This document shows positions 1 to 6,163 of a DNA stretch of 40,640 nucleotides, piece by piece (position 1 is the stretch's first letter; every line of letters begins with the position of its first letter). The position numbers and the translations under genes are program-made. This stretch comes from JBAXGW01 sp037139195 (GTDB lineage: Bacteria; Bacteroidota; Bacteroidia; Bacteroidales; JAHJDW01). Under the pieces are notes generated by a model. That model made no database searches. It worked only from the letters and a program-made list of their open reading frames with translations, and was not told the DNA's origin. The stretch is from NCBI GenBank assembly GCA_037139195.1, contig JBAXGW010000039.1, positions 1-40,640 on the forward strand, read 5' to 3'.

Positions 1-22
1 CATTTTTTTACATTTTATTAAA

Positions 23-45
23 ACTATGGATTTTCAATCCATAGT
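23..45 (-). terminator. Terminator ending the sulfur/molybdenum operon
   Basis: A perfect 10-bp stem (23-32 with 36-45) with a 3-base loop lies 3 bases past the mobB stop codon. On the minus strand the hairpin is followed by a T-rich stretch (TTTTAATAAAA). This fits an intrinsic terminator at the 3' end of the whole minus-strand cluster. Confidence 0.7.
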
Positions 46-48
46 GGT

Positions 49-612
49 TTATTTGCTGTTTTTTAGTTCCCATTTCCCATCTGTAACAGTAATTTTGTTT
101 TTGATTTCAAGTATGTTTACGTCTAGTGTATCAGATTGTGTAAGTATTACTAAATCCGCAATTCCTTTGTTGTTGTTTTTCTTAGAATTAGGCGTGTTTA
201 AATGTTCTTCGGATTCTATGTATATTAATATTCTTGGCTTGAAAAATCGAGTCAAAGCTCCTGATTCACAAATTATTAATTTGTCATTCCCAATTTGATT
301 TAAAATTTTTTCAAAAGCTAATTCAAGTTTAGAATCATCAGTTTCGATATAAAATACCGGATTTGCCCCAGCTTGAAGAAATTGCGAACTGTCTTTCTTT
401 GAAATCTGATTTTCTAAATAAATAATACAATTCTCTGATTGCCAGAATATTTGTTCTTCAATATCCGAATTATGTTTGTGAGGCGAAACCTTGATTGCAA
501 CTATTTCATGATTTTTAGAAACTGTTTCAATAATAGATTTAACAAGGGTAGTTTTCCCAACATTCTGACATGAACCACAAACAACCAATAGATTTGATAC
601 TTCTTTTCTCAT
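49..612 (-). CDS. mobB: MobB-like P-loop GTPase, molybdenum cofactor guanylation accessory protein
   Basis: The 187-residue protein starts with a phosphate-binding loop, GSCQNVGKTTL (residues 13-23), the typical opening of MobB. MobB proteins bind GTP and assist MobA in attaching GMP to molybdopterin, giving the MGD form used by DMSO-reductase-family enzymes. The remainder is more divergent than enterobacterial MobB: instead of a clear canonical histidine/switch motif there is IKVSPHKHNSD (about residues 40-50), which could serve the same role. It is the last gene of the minus-strand cluster, 5 bases after mobA, and a hairpin terminator follows at once. The context (mobA, molybdate transporter, molybdoenzyme) supports the call more than the sequence alone. 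Cytoplasmic; no signal or membrane segment. Confidence 0.75.
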   Translation of the reverse strand: MRKEVSNLLVVCGSCQNVGKTTLVKSIIETVSKNHEIVAIKVSPHKHNSDIEEQIFWQSENCIIYLENQISKKDSSQFLQAGANPVFYIETDDSKLELAFEKILNQIGNDKLIICESGALTRFFKPRILIYIESEEHLNTPNSKKNNNKGIADLVILTQSDTLDVNILEIKNKITVTDGKWELKNSK

Positions 613-617
613 ATAGT

Positions 618-1181
618 TTATTTTGTCAGGTCTTCAAGTGAATTTATATTCTTGAAAAGTTGCTTGTTAAAGAAACTTTGCGATTCATTGATTTCAGCTT
701 TTCTGAAATTTGAAATTGGAATTAATCTTAAAGGAGAAAAATCATTTTGTTCAAATAAATCTTCAATAATTGGAATTAGCGATTTATTATAAATTGCACA
801 AAGTGGCTCATAAAGAGAATTGTAAAAAGGCATTACAAGTTCTGCATCAGATTGAATCTGAATTAGATAGTTTATTAGTTCTGATGAAACCAAAGGCATA
901 TCGCACGAAATAATAATGTTTCTTTCTGTTTTACTAGCTTTTAAACAAGAATAAATTCCAGAAAGCGGTCCAAATTTGCCTTTTTCGTCTGCAACTTTTC
1001 GGAAATTATATTCAGATAATTTGTCTGTTTCGGAGCTGATAATTATCTCATTACAGCATTTCTTGAGCAACTCAATTGGGTATTCAATCAATTTTTTCTC
1101 ATTATAATTAACAAGGCTTTTTTCGATTCCCATTCGTTTGCTTTCGCCACCGGCTAAAATTATTCCTGAAATTGAATTCAT
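618..1181 (-). CDS. mobA: Molybdenum cofactor guanylyltransferase
   Basis: MobA transfers GMP from GTP to molybdopterin to form the bis-MGD cofactor of DMSO-reductase-family enzymes such as the psrA-like enzyme encoded upstream. The 187-residue length is normal for the family. The nucleotidyltransferase signature LAGGESKRMGIEKSL (about residues 10-24) holds the Gly-rich loop, Arg and Lys that bind GTP. SCDMPLVSSELI (about residues 92-103) supplies the metal-binding Asp of the conserved CDMP motif, and GPLSGIYSCL matches the usual GPL(A/S)G segment. It sits 3 bases after the molybdate transporter stop and 5 bases before mobB, so all three are probably translated from one message. Cytoplasmic. 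The start ATG (1179-1181) directly precedes the conserved N-terminal strand. Confidence 0.92.
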   Translation of the reverse strand: MNSISGIILAGGESKRMGIEKSLVNYNEKKLIEYPIELLKKCCNEIIISSETDKLSEYNFRKVADEKGKFGPLSGIYSCLKASKTERNIIISCDMPLVSSELINYLIQIQSDAELVMPFYNSLYEPLCAIYNKSLIPIIEDLFEQNDFSPLRLIPISNFRKAEINESQSFFNKQLFKNINSLEDLTK

Positions 1182-1184
1182 TTA

Positions 1185-2345
1185 TTAAATTGTGAAATAG
1201 TTTTTAATGCTTTTGTCTGATATATAGTTCATTGTTGTTCCGACAATCATGCCAATTAAATATCCATAAGGCAATCCACAAGCAATTAATGCAACTAGAA
1301 GTGAAATGAAAAAGTTTTTTTTGGAATCAATAATATCTTTTATGAAAAGCATCAGATAAATGCCTTCAAATAAAAGTATTACGCCCAGTATTGGAAGTGG
1401 AAATATTTTTACAGTCTGTTCAAAACTATTGGCAAAGAAAAATCCGAGAATTAAAAAAAGTATTCCATAAATTACAACAGAACCACCTGTTCTTCCTCCA
1501 AAAGCATAATGACCAGTTAATCCGCCAGAACCATGGCAAGTAGGTATTCCTCCCAGAAATGGATTGATAATATTGATAATTGAGTAGGAGAGACTAATTT
1601 TACGAACCGTAATTTTCTTTTCAGGAAACAAATCATTGGCAATTTGATTGGTTGCAATAATCGAATTCCCAATTGATAATGGAATTTGAGGTAGTGCTAA
1701 AATCAAAAATCCAGTTAAAATGTCAGTCCATTTTGGATTGTTTATTTTAGGGAATGAAACGCTTACTGCATTTGTAATTTCGAAATTATTAAACTTAAAA
1801 ATCAAGGAATAAACTATACCAAGCAAAATTATGAATATTGCAGCTGGATATTTTCTATTGCCTATTAATACTATAGTTATTATAAAAGCTACAGCCGCTA
1901 GTCCATATCCTAAAAGCGAATCAGAAATAATATACTCTTTTAAGGCAGTCATACTCAATTGAATACCAAGACCGAACTGAATTCCTCTTACAACCACTTT
2001 AGGTATGTATTTAGAAATCAAATCTATTAATCCAGTTAGAGATAAAACCAGCATTAATATACCGATTGCTAATCCTCCTCCATAAATTATATTTGGAGCA
2101 ATTTTTTGTGTAATAACTAGCATTGCAACAGCTTTTAAAGGCTGAACAGGCATTGGAATTCCATATCTTATCGCCGTTAAAATCTGCATTATTCCGTAAG
2201 TTATTAAAACACTTGCGGCATCAAGACCCGAAGCTAGAATCATCCCAATAATCAATGGCAAATCAGTTCCTATATCGCCAAAAGCACCTGCAAGTTCATT
2301 GCGGTCAAATCGAATTCTATTTTTGAATATATCTTTTAATGCCAT
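1185..2345 (-). CDS. MOT1-type molybdate (sulfate-like) transporter
   Basis: A 386-residue polytopic inner-membrane protein with about ten to twelve hydrophobic segments. Near the N-terminus, after a short NELAGAFGDIGTDLPL motif (about residues 16-31), comes PMPVQPLKAVAM, and the second half has GGIPTCHGSGGLTG. These are signatures of the MOT1 branch of the SulP superfamily, whose characterised plant and algal members move molybdate with high affinity; unlike full SulP proteins it has no STAS domain. Placement immediately upstream of mobA and mobB, downstream of a molybdoenzyme operon, strongly favours molybdate as substrate over sulfate, but this is inference. It has its own promoter-like box at 2403-2410 and a hairpin in the leader, so it may be transcribed separately from the sulfur genes. 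Confidence 0.85.
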   Translation of the reverse strand: MALKDIFKNRIRFDRNELAGAFGDIGTDLPLIIGMILASGLDAASVLITYGIMQILTAIRYGIPMPVQPLKAVAMLVITQKIAPNIIYGGGLAIGILMLVLSLTGLIDLISKYIPKVVVRGIQFGLGIQLSMTALKEYIISDSLLGYGLAAVAFIITIVLIGNRKYPAAIFIILLGIVYSLIFKFNNFEITNAVSVSFPKINNPKWTDILTGFLILALPQIPLSIGNSIIATNQIANDLFPEKKITVRKISLSYSIINIINPFLGGIPTCHGSGGLTGHYAFGGRTGGSVVIYGILFLILGFFFANSFEQTVKIFPLPILGVILLFEGIYLMLFIKDIIDSKKNFFISLLVALIACGLPYGYLIGMIVGTTMNYISDKSIKNYFTI

Positions 2346-2366
2346 TAAATCATTTAATTAAAAATA

Positions 2367-2389
2367 AAGCCTGCTAGAAAAACAGGCTT
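2367..2389 (-). terminator. Hairpin between rhodanese and molybdate-transporter genes
   Basis: A 7-bp perfect stem (2367-2373 with 2383-2389) with a 9-base loop is followed on the minus strand by TATTTTTAATT. It can be a weak terminator for the psr/yeeE/rhodanese message. Because it lies between a promoter-like box (2403-2410) and the transporter start (2345), it could equally be a leader hairpin of the molybdate genes. Confidence 0.5.
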
Positions 2390-2402
2390 ATATTATTTTA
2401 TA

Positions 2403-2410
2403 CAAAGTTA
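2403..2410 (-). promoter_or_regulatory. Possible -7 box for the molybdate transporter-mobA-mobB unit
   Basis: On the minus strand the bases read TAACTTTG, an exact match to the Bacteroidota TAnnTTTG element, 57 bases upstream of the transporter start. I do not see a good TTTG -33 element at the expected spacing, so this is tentative. Confidence 0.35.
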
Positions 2411-2552
2411 AAATGTTTTGGTTAATTAAATAGTTAGTTAAGAAAGTTTGTAATCGAGGCGTGTGAAGATGTTTGAAAGTAGAAGTTTATTAAAATAAAT
2501 GATAATTTCAAACTCAAACACAACGATGAGTATGGGCTTTCTTAGCTGATGA

Positions 2553-3191
2553 TCAACCGCAACCTCCTGATGCACCTTTTTTCTTCTTAGTAGGACAAGC
2601 TGCTGGTTTTGGTGATGAAGTAGCTGGTGCAGGAATAGCTGTTGTTTGAGTTGAATCAGAAGTTCCACCACCTAAAGCTGTGCTTGCAGCTCTGCGGAAA
2701 TCATATTTAGCCAATTCATCGTCAGTTGCATTGGTAGATGGCTTTATCGGATTTAGAATGGTTTCGTACCAATTATTCATTCCACCTTGAAGTACGTAGA
2801 TATTTTCGTAACCTTTTTGGCGACATAACATCCATGCTTCAACAGCTTCGGTATTTCCATTTGAAAAAAGCACAATCATATTTTTATCCTGATTCATAAA
2901 TTCAGCTTGCTCGTCGCTAGTGATTTCTGAAATTGAAATATTTGTAGCATTTTCAAGACTGAATTTTTGAAACTCAGCTGCATCTCTTACATCTACAAGT
3001 TTTAATGTTGGGTCTTTTTCAATAATCATTTTAGCTACATCATCCGAAGAAATGTAAAATGATTTTTCTTTTAATTCTGTAATAAGTTGTTTCTCGCTCA
3101 GTTTTGAAGGCTTAACTGATTCTTTAGGAACAAATGCAATGATTAATCCAAGAGAAACTAGCACTATTGCTATTATATTTAACTTTTTCAT
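2553..3191 (-). CDS. Membrane-anchored rhodanese-like protein lacking the catalytic Cys, with a Cys-Gly tail
   Basis: I choose the ATG at 3189-3191 (212 residues) because it starts directly before the hydrophobic helix (MKKLNIIAIVL..., residues 3-20), which would anchor it in the inner membrane or act as signal peptide; an upstream in-frame ATG at 3227 would add 12 polar residues. Residues about 45-142 form a rhodanese domain: LVDVRDAAEF, then NMIVLF, and YENIYVLQGGMNNW. Active rhodaneses carry CxxGxR in the loop; here it reads FSNGNT (residues 109-114), so the persulfide-forming Cys is absent. The C-terminal 55 residues are Ala/Ser/Thr/Pro-rich and finish with four Lys then GASGGCG, including two Cys (199, 211). 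It follows the yeeE pair by 17-53 bases. It may bind or hand over sulfur through the tail; that is inference. Confidence 0.8.
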   Translation of the reverse strand: MKKLNIIAIVLVSLGLIIAFVPKESVKPSKLSEKQLITELKEKSFYISSDDVAKMIIEKDPTLKLVDVRDAAEFQKFSLENATNISISEITSDEQAEFMNQDKNMIVLFSNGNTEAVEAWMLCRQKGYENIYVLQGGMNNWYETILNPIKPSTNATDDELAKYDFRRAASTALGGGTSDSTQTTAIPAPATSSPKPAACPTKKKKGASGGCG

Positions 3192-3244
3192 ATCTATTAA
3201 TTTAAATCTTAATTCTTTTCTATTCACTACTCACTATTCACTAC

Positions 3245-3835
3245 TTAGTATTCTTCTCTTGGAAACTTCTTTTCAACCCATTCTGCTCCATAAAACATTC
3301 CAATTGCCATAACAATAAGCACTAGCATAAATAGACCATCGCTAATTCCTATGAAATCAGAAATTTTAAGAGGTCCTTGTGGGTTTGCTTTATAGATGGT
3401 TTCCCAAAGTGGAAATCCAAATCCAAAAATTGCAACGCCTATTATAATTCCAAGAATAAAAATCATTGCATCAATTTTTCCTATAGCAGCTGCACATACA
3501 CTAGTTCCTGGGCAAAACCCTCCTAAGATAAAGCCAATTCCCATAAGAACTCCGCCAATTATTGCTGAATATATAAAGGTGTTGTTTACATAAATTAAGC
3601 TAAGGTCTATCCAGCCAAATAGACTGAAAAATAATAATCCTAAACCCGCTGTTATAGCTGCTGTGAAGAAAACTTTCATCACTGTCATATCGTATCCGTA
3701 AAAAACGCCAGCTAATTTTCTGCTAGATGAAAAGCCTGATTGTTCAAGAACGAATCCAAACCCCACACCAATAAATAATGCGATTAAAAGGTTTAGATTT
3801 TCGAAGTTCTCTATATTACTAACTAATGGTCCCAT
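3245..3835 (-). CDS. YeeE/YedE-family sulfur-transport half protein (second half)
   Basis: A 196-residue membrane protein with about five hydrophobic helices. Short motif GFCPGTSVCAAAIGK (residues 107-120) contains the conserved Cys108 and a second Cys114, typical of the YeeE/YedE (PF04143-type) sulfur transporter family. GFVLEQSGFSSSR (residues 28-39) is the other recurrent signature. Full-length family members, such as the thiosulfate importer TsuA, join two such halves in one chain and pass the sulfur anion along cysteines; here the halves are separate genes 21 bases apart, a common arrangement in sulfur-oxidising and sulfur-reducing bacteria. Location between a sulfur reductase and a rhodanese-like gene supports a role in moving thiosulfate or another sulfur species across the inner membrane. 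Exact substrate unknown. Confidence 0.85.
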   Translation of the reverse strand: MGPLVSNIENFENLNLLIALFIGVGFGFVLEQSGFSSSRKLAGVFYGYDMTVMKVFFTAAITAGLGLLFFSLFGWIDLSLIYVNNTFIYSAIIGGVLMGIGFILGGFCPGTSVCAAAIGKIDAMIFILGIIIGVAIFGFGFPLWETIYKANPQGPLKISDFIGISDGLFMLVLIVMAIGMFYGAEWVEKKFPREEY

Positions 3836-3856
3836 AATTTCGTTTTTTTAATATTA

Positions 3857-4369
3857 TTAAATCCAATTTTTTCTAAAAAAGTAAGCCATTGCATATCCAG
3901 TTCCGAAAATACAAATCATTGTAAGAAAGCCTGCAACAGATAAACTTGCCATTCCCGACAATGCTGCTCCACTTGTACAACCTCTTCCAAATTGAGAACC
4001 AATTCCAAAGAATACTCCACCTAATAAAGCGAAGATTAGTCTGCGTTTTGATGTGATTTTAGGACTGTGTTCTACTTTAAATTTCAATCTACCTGATAAT
4101 GCTCCAGACAAGAAGCCTCCAATAAGAACGCCCACAACTTCAAGAACAATCCACCATTTGCCATGGTCTTCCATTAACGATTTATAAGTGTTACCAAAAA
4201 AGCTGTTCTCTTTTACAATTGGAGACACACAAGCTGCAATTCCGTTTTTAAATGCACCACTTGCACCTAAGCCTTCGCCAGCAAAAAAGTAGGCAGACAG
4301 TAAAACTATTCCTAATAGCACACCACCAATGTATGGATTAATGTGCGGTTTGATTTTTGAATTTTCCAT
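3857..4369 (-). CDS. YeeE/YedE-family sulfur-transport half protein (first half)
   Basis: A 170-residue membrane protein with about four to five hydrophobic helices and the diagnostic loop GRGCTSGAALSGM (residues 128-140; Cys131), the counterpart of the GFCPGTS loop in the gene that follows. An additional Cys47 lies in a GIAACVSP loop. A helix break at residues 55-70 (NSFFGNTYKSLMEDHGKW) faces the solvent. It begins 109 bases after the psrC-like gene and ends 21 bases before its partner, so the two are presumably translated together and form one transporter. The 109-base gap contains only T/A/C-rich simple repeat words. Family membership is clear; the substrate (thiosulfate, sulfite or polysulfide-derived sulfur) is inferred from neighbours only. 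Confidence 0.85.
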   Translation of the reverse strand: MENSKIKPHINPYIGGVLLGIVLLSAYFFAGEGLGASGAFKNGIAACVSPIVKENSFFGNTYKSLMEDHGKWWIVLEVVGVLIGGFLSGALSGRLKFKVEHSPKITSKRRLIFALLGGVFFGIGSQFGRGCTSGAALSGMASLSVAGFLTMICIFGTGYAMAYFFRKNWI

Positions 4370-4478
4370 ATTCTAATTTTTAAATTATATTTTATCCTTT
4401 GTTACTTTTAAACTTCATCTCATAAACTGAAGTAAAATTGCCCTTAGGTACTTTTTACTTTCAACTTTTCACTTTTAA

Positions 4479-5492
4479 CTAATAAACGTATTGACTAGCT
4501 TGCCCGCCATAAACAATAACGAATCTTAAAATTAATCCTCCAAGCAGTATTAATATTGCTGCAATTTTTGGATTGATTTTATAACCACGTAATTCTAGTA
4601 TTTCTAAAAATGCTGGAAGAATTAAGCCTAAAAACACAACAAAACCCCAAAATGCTACCGTATATTGACCACCTAAGAACATGTGAGCGGCATCAACTTG
4701 AGCTTGAGTACTGGCTAAATATCCCATGAATAAGTGGATGATTAAAAATAATTCTATAGCAATCATTAATAAGTCAACTTTGCTAAACCATTTGATTTCT
4801 TCGTGGTCTTTAGAAATTAGCATGATGAATGCGGCTGCAGTTGATAAACCAGAAACTAAAAATAACATTCCCAGAGCCGACGTATTCCACAAAGGACGTG
4901 CATTGAAAGCAGATAGAAGTATTCCTGTGTAAATTCCAAGAATAATTCCAAAGATTAGCAACATCCAAATAATTACTTTGAAGTTTTTAAGGAAAAACTT
5001 TTCTAAGTTTTGCATCCATTTGTATTTCCAATCCCAGTTTTGGGTTTCTGATGAATTTGTTTCAATAATACAAGTTAAGTTTTTAGCACATCTATGATTT
5101 GTATTTATTTTAGGGAAAACAGTTTTTAGATTAAGAACTGCATAAATAATTGATAATGGAGTAATTAACATTAAAGTCCAAGCGCCCCATGACATGGGCG
5201 AATTCAATCGAATTGTGGTGTATAATCGCCAAAAATACAGTTTGTGGTGCAAGTCAATAAAGAGAGCCATTAAGCCTATTGCTAAAAATATAGGAACAAA
5301 CATAGGTGCAACTTTCAGTGTGTTGAAAAGCTTTTTATCTTTATTGGTTAAGGTATAAAAAGCTGCATAAATTATTAAACCAGCAGCTAAACCGCCAAGA
5401 AATAGATAAGTAGCAATTTCCCAACCCCAAGCATGAAGTACTGGGTCGATGCCGTGATTCATTCTGCCACTTGTTATTAATTCTTCTTTCAT
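4479..5492 (-). CDS. psrC: NrfD/PsrC-type membrane subunit of the sulfur reductase
   Basis: A 337-residue polytopic protein with about eight to nine hydrophobic helices, matching the NrfD/PsrC family. These subunits anchor the periplasmic reductase and oxidise menaquinol near the periplasmic side without haem. The N-terminal GIDPVLHAWGWEIATYLFLGGLAAG is the typical first-helix signature, with Gly-rich GGLAAGL, and DLHHKLYFWRLYTT (about residues 80-93) resembles the loop that packs on the ferredoxin subunit. PSR-type enzymes use this NrfD fold, whereas Salmonella-type thiosulfate reductase uses a cytochrome b subunit, so the fold favours a polysulfide- or tetrathionate-like enzyme. It starts 14 bases after the FeS subunit stop. 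Residues about 140-165 form a short poorly conserved cytoplasmic insertion with a Cys pair. Confidence 0.85.
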   Translation of the reverse strand: MKEELITSGRMNHGIDPVLHAWGWEIATYLFLGGLAAGLIIYAAFYTLTNKDKKLFNTLKVAPMFVPIFLAIGLMALFIDLHHKLYFWRLYTTIRLNSPMSWGAWTLMLITPLSIIYAVLNLKTVFPKINTNHRCAKNLTCIIETNSSETQNWDWKYKWMQNLEKFFLKNFKVIIWMLLIFGIILGIYTGILLSAFNARPLWNTSALGMLFLVSGLSTAAAFIMLISKDHEEIKWFSKVDLLMIAIELFLIIHLFMGYLASTQAQVDAAHMFLGGQYTVAFWGFVVFLGLILPAFLEILELRGYKINPKIAAILILLGGLILRFVIVYGGQASQYVY

Positions 5493-5506
5493 ATATTAAT
5501 TGATAT

Positions 5507-6040
5507 TTATATTAGAAAATATAGTTTAGGATCAGTTCCAGCTTCTGGAATTAATGTTTTCCATTTTCTTGTTGCCAAAACTTTTGAAACATCGCTTTCG
5601 GGATTGTCTAAATCTCCAAAATACATGCATTTTGTTGGGCAAACTGAAACGCAAGCAGGTTTCAAACCGTCGGTTAAACGATGTAAACAAAAAGTGCATT
5701 TGTCAACATAACCATCAGGATGTGTGTATCTTGCATCGTAAGGGCAGGACTGAATACATGCAGCACATCCAATGCATTCGTTATGTGTAACGGTAACTAT
5801 ACCGCCTTCTTCCTTATGACTTGCTCCCGTTGGACAACATCTTACACATGCTGCATTTTCACAATGACAACATCTTTCAGAACGATTTTCTAATCTTAAA
5901 TCTGGATATTTCCCATCTGTTGTTTCTACAATCCAATCCCTGCAAAATCCTATTGGAACATTGTTTTCTGTTTGACAGGCTACTACACAGTCGCTGCATC
6001 CAACGCATTTCATTGTGTCTATTGCCATTGCATATCGCAT
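5507..6040 (-). CDS. psrB: Four-cluster ferredoxin subunit of the sulfur reductase
   Basis: A 177-residue protein that carries 16 cysteines in the DMSO/Psr/NrfC pattern for four [4Fe-4S] clusters: CVGCSDCVVAC (12-22), C57-x2-C60-x4-C65-x3-C69-P, CIGCAACIQSCP (89-100), and C115-x2-C118-x11-C130-x3-C134-P. Extra Cys58, Cys68 and Cys138 sit beside these. It passes electrons from the NrfD subunit to the Mo subunit. There is no signal peptide, as expected for a partner co-exported with a Tat substrate. It lies 123 bases after the psrA-like gene and 14 bases before psrC. The spacing to psrA contains dispersed repeat words (see findings) but no obvious separate promoter. Confidence 0.9.
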   Translation of the reverse strand: MRYAMAIDTMKCVGCSDCVVACQTENNVPIGFCRDWIVETTDGKYPDLRLENRSERCCHCENAACVRCCPTGASHKEEGGIVTVTHNECIGCAACIQSCPYDARYTHPDGYVDKCTFCLHRLTDGLKPACVSVCPTKCMYFGDLDNPESDVSKVLATRKWKTLIPEAGTDPKLYFLI

Positions 6041-6080
6041 AATTTATTGCTTTTTTTTAATTTTTAATACTTTTCTTATC

Positions 6081-6163
6081 GGTTCAAGGTACGCGGTGTA
6101 TGGTAAATGGTAGCTACGCAGTTTTTTTTGCCCTGAACCGTTCACCTTGTACCGTTTACCTTT
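6081..6163. repeat. Dispersed repeat words between psrA- and psrB-like genes
   Basis: The gap contains repeated words of the form GGTAAAYGGTA. One copy at 6102-6112 is inverted against 6150-6160 with a single G-T wobble, giving an 11-bp potential stem. The segment at 6145-6165 (ACCTTGTACCGTTTACC plus a T-run) recurs at 22341-22360 with two differences, at the 3' end of another minus-strand gene. It looks like degenerate repeat debris rather than a gene or a classic terminator. Confidence 0.5.

Noticed and set aside
26..298. Plus-strand reading frame of 90 residues opposite mobB
   Set aside because: Antisense shadow of mobB; hydrophobic, no start context or family resemblance.
2438..2671. Minus-strand frame (77 residues) overlapping the rhodanese C-terminus
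   Set aside because: Out-of-frame reading of the low-complexity Ala/Lys tail; Gln/Leu/His repeats are a by-product.
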